DNA from: an uncultured Bacteroidales bacterium
GTDB taxonomy: Bacteria > Bacteroidota > Bacteroidia > Bacteroidales > Paludibacteraceae
Reading direction: 5' to 3'
NCBI GenBank assembly: GCA_902769535.1
Contig: CACXPH010000004.1
Coordinates: 1 to 64,000 of the forward strand
DNA length: 64,000 bases
Position numbers and translations under genes: made by a program. Positions 54,341 through 62,349 of this stretch are shown piece by piece. The first letter of the stretch is position 1, and each line of letters begins with the position of its first letter. The notes under the pieces were generated by a model. It had not been told where the DNA came from, ran no database searches, and saw only the letters and a list, made by a program, of their open reading frames with translations.

Positions 54341-55671
54341 TTGAAGAATCGCTCTAAATGTCTAATCACGTGGTTCTTGCAGAAGACCACTACCAGGTCG
54401 CCTGCTATGATCTGCGTCTCACCGTTCACGAGAATACCTTCTCCTGCACGAACGATACCGCCTATATTCGCTTCGTCCGGCAGATCGACGTCTTTGACTT
54501 TATGTTTGGTGATACTACTACCTTCTTTGGCTACGAACTCCACAATCTCTGCGTCAGCACTTGTCAAGTTGTGTACACCGCGAACCGAGGCGTCGAGTAA
54601 CATCTGATAGATATAACTTGCGGCAATCGTCTTTTTGTTGAGCACCGTGCCGATATCCAGTCCTTCGGCCATCGGTATATAATCAAGGTTCTCCACCTCA
54701 GCAATCGTCTTGCGAACACCGAAACGCTGAGCTGCCAGACATGCGAAGATATTCGCCTCACTGTTGTCGGTTACCGCTACGAAGGCATCGGCATCTTGGA
54801 TGCCTTCTTCCTGGAGTACACTCATATCCGATCCGTCATCGTTGATAATAAGCGCGTCCGGTACTTTCTCGCTTAAGAGATCGCAGAGCCCCCGGTCTTT
54901 CTCGATGATCTTGATATTCATCTCTCCCACCAGTTCCGTCGCTGCCTTGCGGGCAATGCGACCACCGCCAAAGAAGATGACGTTCTTGATTTCGCGTTTA
55001 TTCTTACCCATCTCTTCGCGCAAATATTCCATGTGCTCTTTAGGGCAGACGCAATAAACCAAGTCGCCTTCTTCCACCGTGTCTTGGCCACGCGGGATGA
55101 TCGTCTCTTGACCGCGTTTGATCGCTACAATGCGGTACTTGCCGTGGTTATAAACACCTGAAGCAAAAGTCTGGCCGATGGTCTTAGCTGAAGAGCGCAC
55201 CTTGATGACGCACAGTTCGAGTGCACCTTGACCTAAATGCAAATGATACCGCATCCAGTTGGTACGCAGACTCTCTTCAATCTCATTAGCGGCCAGTACC
55301 TCCGGATAGATGAGGTGGTTTAGACCCATCTTCTCGAAGAACGCCTTGTTCTCCGGTAATAGGTATTCGTAGTTGTCAATACGCGCAAGGGTTCGCTTGG
55401 CTCCTAAAGCGTTGGCAATCAGACAGGCCGTCATGTTCTCTGTCTCATGCGGTGTGACGGAGATGAACAGGTCGCACCCTTGTACACCGATCTCTTTCAA
55501 GTCACGGATGGAGGTGGGGTTACCCACTTTGGTCAGCATGTCGTAGTTGGCGCTCAGGTCTCCCAAACGGTCTTGGAACTCATCCAATAGGCTGATCTCC
55601 ATGTCCTCGCGGCTTAGCAACTTAGCCAAGTGCGTGCCTACTTCACCGGCACCTGCAATAACGATTCGCAT
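54337..55671 (-). CDS. trkA: Trk system regulatory NAD-binding subunit TrkA
   Basis: 444 residues. Peripheral regulator of TrkH. Two RCK/TrkA-N domains (start [19 protein letters not shown] and the second at about 230, [20 protein letters not shown]) with nucleotide-binding GxGxxG, each followed by a TrkA-C domain (about 145-225 and 360-444). The start overlaps the dxs stop by 34 bp. Binding NAD(H) or ATP is the expected way it senses state, from the family. Confidence 0.96.
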   Translation of the reverse strand: MRIVIAGAGEVGTHLAKLLSREDMEISLLDEFQDRLGDLSANYDMLTKVGNPTSIRDLKEIGVQGCDLFISVTPHETENMTACLIANALGAKRTLARIDNYEYLLPENKAFFEKMGLNHLIYPEVLAANEIEESLRTNWMRYHLHLGQGALELCVIKVRSSAKTIGQTFASGVYNHGKYRIVAIKRGQETIIPRGQDTVEEGDLVYCVCPKEHMEYLREEMGKNKREIKNVIFFGGGRIARKAATELVGEMNIKIIEKDRGLCDLLSEKVPDALIINDDGSDMSVLQEEGIQDADAFVAVTDNSEANIFACLAAQRFGVRKTIAEVENLDYIPMAEGLDIGTVLNKKTIAASYIYQMLLDASVRGVHNLTSADAEIVEFVAKEGSSITKHKVKDVDLPDEANIGGIVRAGEGILVNGETQIIAGDLVVVFCKNHVIRHLERFFK

Positions 55672-57533
55672 AGTCCTTCTTTGTCTAATTTAAGCATATG
55701 ATAGAGCTCTTTGGTAGAGCCGTGTTCTACAAACTGATCGTTCACGCCGAGGCGTATCACATGCGGTGTGTAGCCATGATCGGCCATCCACTCCAGCACC
55801 GCACTGCCGAGACCTCCGGCTGTCATGCCGTCTTCGGCGGTAACGATGGTCTTAAAGTTCTTTCCCACCTCATGCAAAATCTCCTCGTCCAGCGGCTTGA
55901 GCCAGCGCATGTCATAGTGAGCAAAACTGATAGCCTCTCGCCTCTCACCTCTCGCCATTTCAATGGCTTCGCTCATGGCGTTTCCGATGGCACCGATGGT
56001 CAGTACCGCGACGTCTTTTCCGTCGCGGAGCTTCACACCCTTGCCGTATTTCACCATTCCATCATTTGCATCTTTCGCATCATTCGCCATCGGCGTCCTT
56101 CCTCTCGGATAGCGGATAGCTATCGGACCATTGAGTGTCTCGGCCATCTTGAGCATTTCACGCAGATCCTCTGCGGTACGCGGTGCACAGATTTGCATGT
56201 TTGGGATCGGTCGCAGATAGGCTAAATCGAGCAGACCGTGGTGCGTAGCACCGTCGTTGCCGACGATGCCTGCGCGGTCGATACAGAAGACCACGTGTAG
56301 GTTCTGCAGCGCTACGTCATGCACGATGTTATCGTAGGCTCGCTGGAGGAAGGTGGAGTAGATGTTACAGTAAGGCACCATTCCCGCCTTGGCCAAACCG
56401 GCACTGAAGGTCACCGCATGACCTTCGGCGATACCTACGTCATAGACGCGATCCGGTAACTCTTTCTGCATGATACTCATCGAGCACCCGCTCGGCATAG
56501 CCGGCGTGATACCCACTATCTTCTCGTTCTTCTTCGCCAGTTCCAATAAGGTCTCGCCGAACACCTCTTGCCACAACGGCTGAACACTGACTGCTGACTG
56601 CTGATCGCTCTGACGTTCGCCTGTGGCGACGTCGAATTCCCCCGGTGCATGCCAAACGGTCTGGTCGTTCTCGGCCGGTGCATAACCCTTACCTTTCTTG
56701 GTGATGATGTGCAGCACTTTCGGACCGCGGTGGTTCTTGATCTCACTCAGGATACGCACCAGACTCTCTACGTCGTGACCGTCCGTCGGACCGAAATAAC
56801 GAATATTCAAACCCGTGAAGATATTACTCGGTTGTTTGCTCAGTACCGCCTTCAGACTGTTGTTGCGACGCAGCATAGCGCGCCGTTTACGTTCATCCAC
56901 CAAGTGCAGTTTTTCTGCAAACTGGTACAGCTTCCAGCGCCATTTATTGTACATCTCGCTCGTCGTGAGATCCACCAAATACTGCGTGATACCTCCCTTA
57001 AGCGGGTCGATGGCCATATGATTGTCATTGAGTACGATGAGCAGGTTATTCTTATCCATCGAGGTGTTGTTCAGTCCCTCGAAAGCCAAACCACCTGTCA
57101 TGGCTCCGTCACCTATGATTGCCACAACGTTACTGTCACCGGCTACGTCCAGTCCGAGTGCTGCGGAAATCGAGTTGCTCGCATGTCCGGCAATGAACGC
57201 GTCGTATTCGCTCTCCGCCGGATTCGTGAACGGGCTAAGACCTTTGAACTGCCGGTTCGTGTGGAACCGATCCCGACGACCGGTGAGGATCTTATGGGCA
57301 TAGGCCTGGTGACCAACGTCCCAAACCAATTGGTCCTTCGGCGTATCGAACACATAATGCAGCGCCACGGTCAATTCGATCGTTCCCAAGGACGAAGCCA
57401 AGTGGCCGGGGTTCTTACTCAGCGCCTCGATGATGAACTGCCGTAACTCTGCACAAACAGCAGGCAGTTCTTCTACCTTCAACTGTTTCAAATCAGCCGG
57501 CGAGTCAATCTTATTTATATACTTATATTCCAT
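55638..57533 (-). CDS. dxs: 1-deoxy-D-xylulose-5-phosphate synthase
   Basis: 631 residues from [18 protein letters not shown] at 57533, just after the promoter; the frame continues to 57605 but would include the promoter. Makes DXP from pyruvate and glyceraldehyde 3-phosphate, first step of the MEP isoprenoid route. The thiamine motif [20 protein letters not shown] (core GDGAMTGG), [14 protein letters not shown] and [15 protein letters not shown] are standard. Two heptamer arrays and one nonamer array lie inside: [22 protein letters not shown] and ANDAKDAND. Operon head with trkA, trkH and on to coaE. Confidence 0.96.
   Translation of the reverse strand: MEYKYINKIDSPADLKQLKVEELPAVCAELRQFIIEALSKNPGHLASSLGTIELTVALHYVFDTPKDQLVWDVGHQAYAHKILTGRRDRFHTNRQFKGLSPFTNPAESEYDAFIAGHASNSISAALGLDVAGDSNVVAIIGDGAMTGGLAFEGLNNTSMDKNNLLIVLNDNHMAIDPLKGGITQYLVDLTTSEMYNKWRWKLYQFAEKLHLVDERKRRAMLRRNNSLKAVLSKQPSNIFTGLNIRYFGPTDGHDVESLVRILSEIKNHRGPKVLHIITKKGKGYAPAENDQTVWHAPGEFDVATGERQSDQQSAVSVQPLWQEVFGETLLELAKKNEKIVGITPAMPSGCSMSIMQKELPDRVYDVGIAEGHAVTFSAGLAKAGMVPYCNIYSTFLQRAYDNIVHDVALQNLHVVFCIDRAGIVGNDGATHHGLLDLAYLRPIPNMQICAPRTAEDLREMLKMAETLNGPIAIRYPRGRTPMANDAKDANDGMVKYGKGVKLRDGKDVAVLTIGAIGNAMSEAIEMARGERREAISFAHYDMRWLKPLDEEILHEVGKNFKTIVTAEDGMTAGGLGSAVLEWMADHGYTPHVIRLGVNDQFVEHGSTKELYHMLKLDKEGLCESLLQVPVK
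55933..55953. repeat. 7-bp tandem array, 3 units, in dxs
   Basis: Units gcctctc, gcctctc, acctctc. Codes for ARGERREA. Confidence 0.7.
56061..56087. repeat. 9-bp tandem array, 3 units, in dxs
   Basis: Minus strand gcgaatgat, gcgaaagat, gcaaatgat, in frame; codes for the tripeptides AND-AKD-AND. Confidence 0.7.
56579..56613. repeat. 7-bp tandem array, 5 units, in dxs
   Basis: Units gctgaac, actgact, gctgact, gctgatc, gctctga. Codes for [13 protein letters not shown] between two conserved DXS segments. Confidence 0.9.
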
Positions 57534-57574
57534 GTGTCGCGCCTTTTTGGCGCATAATATACCAAAATAGCGCA

Positions 57575-57606
57575 CAAAGGTACAGCTTTTTTCGCATATG
57601 TGCAAA
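57575..57606 (-). promoter_or_regulatory. Promoter for dxs operon
   Basis: Minus strand: -33 TTTG (57606-57603), 20-bp spacer, -7 TAccTTTG (57582-57575). It is back-to-back with the plus-strand promoter at 57631-57662. Confidence 0.85.
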
Positions 57607-57630
57607 TAAATTGCAAAAAATCGTCTATTA

Positions 57631-57662
57631 TTTGCACAAGTGAATTCTTTTTTGTACTTTTG
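57631..57662 (+). promoter_or_regulatory. Promoter for the murF-alr gene
   Basis: -33 TTTG (57631-57634), 20-bp spacer, -7 TActTTTG (57655-57662). Start codon at 57681, so the leader is only about 12 nt. Confidence 0.85.
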
Positions 57663-57680
57663 CAGCGCAAAAGTGTGCGT

Positions 57681-59504
57681 ATGAGAGTATCGGAAATTAA
57701 AAAGGTGATTGGTGACCGGTTAACGGTTATCGGGAACGAGGATTTGGACATTCGTCATCTGTTGATTGACAGCCGGCAGTTAGGTGCTGAACCAGAGGCG
57801 ACGCTCTTCTTTGCCATCAAGACCGACAAGAACGACGGCGCGAACTATATCCCGGACTTAAAAGCGAAAGGCGTGAAGGCTTTCGTGACCGGTGATGCCG
57901 TGCAGGCCTTACAGGACTTGGCAGCTTACGTACGTAGTACGTTTGATGGCACAGTCATTGGTATCACAGGTTCGAACGGCAAGACGGTCGTCAAGGAGTG
58001 GTTATATCAACTACTCAAAGAGGACTATGAGGTAATTCGTTCCCCCAAGTCCTATAACTCGCAAATAGGCGTGCCCCTCTCGGTGTGGCAGTTAGCCAAC
58101 ACCAAACCCCAAATAGCCATCTTTGAAGCGGGTATCTCCATGCCCGGTGAGATGGAGAAACTCGAGCGAATCATTCGTCCGACGATTGGTGTGATCACGT
58201 ATATCGGTCATGAGCACGATGAGAACTTCGCGTCCCTAGAGCAGAAACGCGAAGAGAAGAACAAACTCTTCGTGCATGCGAAGACGGTGATCGAAGACCC
58301 GACGCACCAGAACGTACGCACTTGTGCTGCCGTTATGAGGGCACTCGGATACGATGAAGAGACCATTGCTGAACGTATTCTTCACCAGACCCACGAGACG
58401 GTGATGGAAGTAAACCTAACGGCGCTTGTAGATAATGTGCGGTACTTCCGCAGCCTACTCAAACCGACGACTAAACTGACCTGTATGGTCAAGGCTTTTG
58501 CTTATGGCGCAGGAAGCGTCGAAGTGAGCAAGGCACTGCAGAAATGCGGCTTAGTGGATTACCTCGCTGTTGCCGTGGCCGACGAAGGCGTGGAGTTGCG
58601 CAAAGCAGGTATCACGCTGCCTATCATCATCATGGATCCGGAGGTGGCGGCGATGGATCTGATTCTCGAGAACAACCTCGAACCGAATGTCTATTCACAC
58701 CAGTCACTCAAGACGGTTATCGCTGCGGCGGAGGCCAAAGGCCTGGAGAACGTACCGATTCATATCAAGATTGACTCGGGCATGCACCGACTTGGTTTCT
58801 ACAAAGAAGACCTGCCGTGGTTGATAGCGCACCTGAACACTACCAAAGCCGTGCGCGTAGCCTCTGTCTTCTCGCATCTGGCAGGTTCTGACGAGCCGCA
58901 GTTCGATGATTTCACCCGCGAGCAAATCGCTTATTTCGACAGTTGCGCAGAAGAACTCAAAGCAGGCCTCTCATACACCATACATCATACACCATACACC
59001 ATTCTTAAGCACATCTGTAACAGCGCGGGTATTGAGCGCTTCACGGACTACCAGTTCGACATGTGCCGTCTCGGTATCGGTCTGTACGGTTTCTCGTTTG
59101 CAGGAGCACAACTGCGAAACGTCTGTACGCTGCGCACCACGATCCTTTCCGTCAAGACCGTCAAGGCCGGAGAGACGATAGGTTACGGACGGCATACCAA
59201 GCTTGATGAAGACCGTGTGATTGCTGTCATTCCTATCGGCTATGCCGATGGTTTTGACCGTCGCTTCTCGAACTACGGTGGAGAGGTGTTCATCCGCGGT
59301 AAGCGTTGTCCGGTGGTGGGTAATGTATGCATGGATCAAGCCATGGTAGATGTCACCGGTACCGACGCTCGTCCGGGGGACTCCGCAGAGGTGTTCGGCG
59401 ATAAGATGCCGCTGCAGGAACTGGCCGATAAACTCGGTACTATCACATACGAAATTTTAACATCTGTCTCGCGCCGTGTCCAACGTATCTATTTCTACGA
59501 GTAA
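57681..59504 (+). CDS. alr: MurF-Alr fusion with shortened MurF part; alanine racemase
   Basis: 607 residues from [14 protein letters not shown]. Bacteroidales usually carry a fused UDP-MurNAc-tripeptide:D-Ala-D-Ala ligase (MurF) plus alanine racemase of about 820 residues. Here the MurF part is about 235 residues: ATP loop [13 protein letters not shown] (about 94-106), [13 protein letters not shown], and a jump from EKNKLFVHA (about 195) to [23 protein letters not shown], then straight into the racemase (from about 237). The MurF C-terminal domain that binds D-Ala-D-Ala is missing. The racemase is complete by eye: [18 protein letters not shown] with the PLP Lys (about 271), [33 protein letters not shown]. 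Two heptamer arrays are embedded. Confidence 0.9.
   Translation: MRVSEIKKVIGDRLTVIGNEDLDIRHLLIDSRQLGAEPEATLFFAIKTDKNDGANYIPDLKAKGVKAFVTGDAVQALQDLAAYVRSTFDGTVIGITGSNGKTVVKEWLYQLLKEDYEVIRSPKSYNSQIGVPLSVWQLANTKPQIAIFEAGISMPGEMEKLERIIRPTIGVITYIGHEHDENFASLEQKREEKNKLFVHAKTVIEDPTHQNVRTCAAVMRALGYDEETIAERILHQTHETVMEVNLTALVDNVRYFRSLLKPTTKLTCMVKAFAYGAGSVEVSKALQKCGLVDYLAVAVADEGVELRKAGITLPIIIMDPEVAAMDLILENNLEPNVYSHQSLKTVIAAAEAKGLENVPIHIKIDSGMHRLGFYKEDLPWLIAHLNTTKAVRVASVFSHLAGSDEPQFDDFTREQIAYFDSCAEELKAGLSYTIHHTPYTILKHICNSAGIERFTDYQFDMCRLGIGLYGFSFAGAQLRNVCTLRTTILSVKTVKAGETIGYGRHTKLDEDRVIAVIPIGYADGFDRRFSNYGGEVFIRGKRCPVVGNVCMDQAMVDVTGTDARPGDSAEVFGDKMPLQELADKLGTITYEILTSVSRRVQRIYFYE
57711..57738. repeat. 7-bp tandem array, 4 units, at 5' end of murF-alr
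   Basis: Units ggtgacc, ggttaac, ggttatc, gggaacg. Codes for [12 protein letters not shown]. Confidence 0.7.
58972..59006. repeat. 7-bp tandem array, 5 units, in alr
   Basis: Units catacac, catacat, catacac (twice), cattctt. Codes for the peptide [11 protein letters not shown] just before the conserved HICNSAG. Confidence 0.9.
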
Positions 59505-60222
59505 CCTACAAATAGGTTACAGTGATCAGCATTCAGTTGTCAGTGTTCAAACGGATCTTACCTTCTCGCTCTATGAGGGTGAGATGGTGTGTATGCTCGG
59601 TCCTAATGGATGCGGTAAGAGTACCTTGCTGCGTACTTTAGCCGGACTGCAGCCAGCGCTCGGTGGTGAGTTCACGCATTGCGATGAGAAGAATATAGCA
59701 CTCGTTCTCACGGAGCGGCTTAGTATGGAGAACACGACGGTGCATGACGTGGTGGCGATGGGTCGGTATCCGTACACTTCGTTCTTAGGTGGCCTCACGG
59801 AAGAAGACGAACGGATAATAACAGAGGCGTTGGTTTCCGTCGGCTTCGAGATCACGAGATCACGAGATAATGAGATCACGAACACACCCTTTAACGCACA
59901 CTCTGACGGAGAAAAACAGCGGATATTGATAGCGAAGGCCCTTGCCCAACAGACACCGATCATCTTGTTGGATGAACCCACGGCACACCTGGACTTGCCG
60001 CACCGCATTCTTATCCTGCGGCTCTTACGTCAGTTGGCACATGAGCAGAACAAGACAGTCCTTATCTCTACCCATGAGTTAGATCTGGCGCTCGCGCTGA
60101 GTGACCGAATATTACTTATGACGCCCGGCAAGGGTATTCAGTTGGATACCGCAGAGAATCTAAAAAAAGCAGACGCTTTTACATCTTCCTTTGGAATGGA
60201 TATATTTAGTCCGTTGGGTTAA
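59476..60222 (+). CDS. Iron-siderophore-type ABC transporter ATPase (FecE-like)
   Basis: 248 residues with GTG start at 59476, overlapping alr by 29 bp. ATPase of the FecE/BtuD type that drives uptake of iron chelates or cobalamin with a permease (none encoded here). Walker A LGPNGCGKSTLLRTLAG, Q-loop VLTERLSMENTTVHDVV, signature HSDGEKQRILIAKAL (Ser-Asp-Gly-Glu variant), Walker B IILLDEPTAHLD and H-loop STHELDLAL are present. A heptamer array codes for YSDQHSVVSVQ and an octamer array codes for EITRSRDNEIT just before the signature. It ends 4 bp into the convergent methyltransferase gene. Confidence 0.9.
   Translation: MSNVSISTSNLQIGYSDQHSVVSVQTDLTFSLYEGEMVCMLGPNGCGKSTLLRTLAGLQPALGGEFTHCDEKNIALVLTERLSMENTTVHDVVAMGRYPYTSFLGGLTEEDERIITEALVSVGFEITRSRDNEITNTPFNAHSDGEKQRILIAKALAQQTPIILLDEPTAHLDLPHRILILRLLRQLAHEQNKTVLISTHELDLALALSDRILLMTPGKGIQLDTAENLKKADAFTSSFGMDIFSPLG
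59522..59549. repeat. 7-bp tandem array, 4 units, in the ABC ATPase gene
   Basis: Units gtgatca, gcattca, gttgtca, gtgttca. Codes for SDQHSVVSVQ. Confidence 0.85.
59847..59878. repeat. 8-bp tandem array, 4 units, in the ABC ATPase gene
   Basis: Units cgagatca (twice), cgagataa, tgagatca. It codes for ITRSRDNEIT next to the signature motif. Related in text to the octamer array at 45547. Confidence 0.9.
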
Positions 60223-61346
60223 ACGCGTTCAGCCTGAAAGAGAGTAGGCTTACCGGCCACGCGACAACCGATCACATAACCTGTACCTCCGTCACGAAGG
60301 TGCAGTTTTTTCTTTAACTGTTCCGGTGTGAGAGGGTAGTTGCGAACGAGGACGTTCGCTTGCTCGATTTTTGATTTTTGATTTTCGATTTTTGATTTGA
60401 TTTCCCACACTCTGCCCGGGAAGTTTTCTACCAATTGGTCGGAGGCATAGAGATGTGTATTCACATCGAGTTTCTGCAGTCCGAACCGCTGTGCCACTAA
60501 CTTATACGCACCGGCTTTTAATATACTTGCCGAAGGCTCGTAGAGATAGGTGTATGGTGTATGGTGTATGGTGTATAAAGCCTCTTGTTCTTCTTCGCGA
60601 GTGAAGACAAAAGCCTTCTCCGGCTCGGCAAGGTCTATCGCTGTAATAGTTCCTTTTCCGCCACTGAGCAGCAACACTTCTTTCACTTCGTTCTTGACGG
60701 CCACTACATAAACTGACCACTGAAGGCTGAAAACTGACAGCTCTTTTATCGCTTGACTTATGTCCAGCATAGGCGATAGTTTGAGCATCAACTGTTTGCT
60801 GTGCTTAAGCAATTCCGGAAGCAGTTCCACTATGTTCGGTGTGCAGTCGGTTAACTTAAACACCTTTCCTCCGTGTGCATCGCGTCGTGCCGGGTCGGCG
60901 AAGATTAAATCGTACTCACCGGCTGAGGCGATGAATTCTTCGGCGGTGGTGTTATGAACGATTATCGATTTTCGATTATCGATTAGTGAGAAATTATGCT
61001 CCGCAATGCGGCAGAGTTCGGCGTTTTGCTCTACGTAGTCGGTATGCGTAAATTGCTCGCTCAAGAAGTAGGTATCTACGCCATAACCGGCGGTGAGGTC
61101 TAATAAAGTTGAAAGTTGAAAGTTGAAAGTTGAAAGAAGCTGCGCCTTATACCTTGCCGTCAGTTCCGATGAACATTGCTCACAACTGAGACGCACGGGA
61201 TACCACCAGTCATCGATAGCTGCGAAGGTAGGCAGTTTGTCTGCCGTGCGCTCTCTGCCTTCGACCTGCTGCAAGAACCAACGCCACTCCTCGTCGCTCA
61301 GGTGTTTGTACTTATTTCGCTGCAATGCCAATTCGAGTACCGACAT
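60219..61346 (-). CDS. SAM-dependent methyltransferase-like protein (THUMP-like C-terminal part)
   Basis: 375 residues from MSVLELALQRNKYKHLSDEE at 61346; a longer frame to 61403 overlaps the neighbour's coding end. Rossmann methyltransferase signs: LLDLTAGYGVDTYFLSEQF (SAM loop), EQNAELCRIAEHNFSLI and DLIFADPARRD, with a C-terminal THUMP-like part (VRNYPLTPEQLKKKLHLRDGG). The family is conserved in Bacteroidales, probably an RNA-modifying enzyme, with target unknown. Five heptamer arrays in this one gene code for odd stretches such as [42 protein letters not shown] and IKSKIENQKSKIE. Confidence 0.75.
   Translation of the reverse strand: MSVLELALQRNKYKHLSDEEWRWFLQQVEGRERTADKLPTFAAIDDWWYPVRLSCEQCSSELTARYKAQLLSTFNFQLSTLLDLTAGYGVDTYFLSEQFTHTDYVEQNAELCRIAEHNFSLIDNRKSIIVHNTTAEEFIASAGEYDLIFADPARRDAHGGKVFKLTDCTPNIVELLPELLKHSKQLMLKLSPMLDISQAIKELSVFSLQWSVYVVAVKNEVKEVLLLSGGKGTITAIDLAEPEKAFVFTREEEQEALYTIHHTPYTYLYEPSASILKAGAYKLVAQRFGLQKLDVNTHLYASDQLVENFPGRVWEIKSKIENQKSKIEQANVLVRNYPLTPEQLKKKLHLRDGGTGYVIGCRVAGKPTLFQAERV
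60366..60400. repeat. 7-bp tandem array, about 5 units, in the methyltransferase gene
   Basis: Consensus gattttt, with a gattttc unit and a final gatttga. Codes for IKSKIENQKSKIE. Confidence 0.85.
60549..60576. repeat. 7-bp tandem array, 4 exact units
   Basis: ggtgtat four times exactly. On the minus strand it codes for [10 protein letters not shown], the same core as the array in alr. Confidence 0.95.
60711..60738. repeat. 7-bp tandem array, 4 units
   Basis: Units aactgac, cactgaa, ggctgaa, aactgac. Codes for ELSVFSLQWSV. Confidence 0.8.
60960..60987. repeat. 7-bp tandem array, 4 units
   Basis: Units gattatc, gattttc, gattatc, gattagt. Codes for LIDNRKSIIV. Confidence 0.85.
61105..61139. 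repeat. 7-bp tandem array, 5 units
   Basis: aaagttg four times exactly, then aaagaag. Codes for LSTFNFQLSTL immediately before the SAM loop. Confidence 0.95.
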
Positions 61347-62349
61347 AATAATGCGAAAGTATTTGTTCGTAGGAATAACCTTCGGTAGCCATCTGCGCGG
61401 CACCTATCTGACAGAGACCTGCTCCGTGACCCCAGCCGTGACCGGTTAGTGTCCACAGACTGTTTGCATGCGAGACCTCGAACCAGGAGCTATAGAGGCA
61501 TTTTTTGCTTAAGGCATAACGGATGTTCAGTTCTTTGCCGATGATCTCCGAGCGATTCGTACCGGTTATTCGCAGACTGTCTATGCGCCCGGACGCTCCG
61601 CGATGAAGTGGTTCGAGAGCGGTTATATGTCCTATTCCCGGATAACGGGCATTGACGATCCCGTCCAGTTCGTCGTCTGTGTAGGTTACTTTCCAATCAT
61701 GAAAATCCTTGGTCTCCTGATCGTAGTCGTTGAGCACCAGTCGTAGCGTCTGTGCACTCACGCGTCCGCAGTACGGACATTCGACGGACTGAATATAGGG
61801 CACGTCTATATCTTCCCAACACGTGCGCCAGATCTCTGAACGGCCTCCGCAACACTTATAGTATCGGCAGTCGCAGATTTCCCGCTCACCGCTCACCGCT
61901 AACCGCTCACCGTTAATCAGCACTTGTCCCGCTGTCTCACGGACGGCTTGTACCGCGCGCTCATTCATGCGCAATAGACCTTCATAACGCTGGCAGTGGT
62001 CATCTGCACATACATGGAAACCCTCATGGTTCGGGTGCTCCATGGCGCGCATAGCCCAGGACCGACTAATGACGGCGTGTGCCTTGAGCAGTTCCATCGG
62101 ACTGTTCGCATTCATCTCAGACGAGATGACGGAGCACAGGTAGTCTTCGAGGTCGAGCGTGTTGATAGCAGTCTGTGTGCCGTCGGGATTGGTGCGGATC
62201 TCGAGTTCGCCTTGAAACTCCTGATCTTCGTGCCGATCCCAATGAAAACCAATACCGATGCGTACGTTCTTTAATAGGAACGTGTGCTCGAGTTGCTCAA
62301 ACTCAATTTTTGGCGCCGTTAATATCCCAACCTTGATTGCAATTCCCAT
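61312..62349 (-). CDS. SpoIID/LytB-domain protein
   Basis: 345 residues. Stage II sporulation protein D / amidase-enhancer domain, whose members cut or stimulate cutting of peptidoglycan glycan strands. Family segments: TLDLEDYLCSVISSEMNANSPMELLKAHAVISRS (core LEDYLCSVISSEM and LKAHAVISRSWA), CCGGRSEIWRTCWED, and the C-terminal GHGWGHGAGLCQIGAAQMA. No signal peptide is visible, unlike most members. A heptamer array codes for LINGERLAVSGERE. It overlaps the glycosyltransferase by 31 bp and the methyltransferase start by 35 bp. Together with the BadF-type kinase upstream it fits cell-wall turnover and recycling. Confidence 0.9.
   Translation of the reverse strand: MGIAIKVGILTAPKIEFEQLEHTFLLKNVRIGIGFHWDRHEDQEFQGELEIRTNPDGTQTAINTLDLEDYLCSVISSEMNANSPMELLKAHAVISRSWAMRAMEHPNHEGFHVCADDHCQRYEGLLRMNERAVQAVRETAGQVLINGERLAVSGEREICDCRYYKCCGGRSEIWRTCWEDIDVPYIQSVECPYCGRVSAQTLRLVLNDYDQETKDFHDWKVTYTDDELDGIVNARYPGIGHITALEPLHRGASGRIDSLRITGTNRSEIIGKELNIRYALSKKCLYSSWFEVSHANSLWTLTGHGWGHGAGLCQIGAAQMATEGYSYEQILSHYYVGTRIGIAAK
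61882..61916. repeat. 7-bp tandem array, 5 units, in the SpoIID/LytB gene
   Basis: ccgctca three times with ccgctaa and ccgttaa. Codes for INGERLAVSGERE. Confidence 0.95.

Noticed and set aside
57534-57605. N-terminal extension of dxs, and extension of murF-alr to 57600
   Set aside because: Both would include the divergent promoters; starts immediately after the -7 elements fit better.
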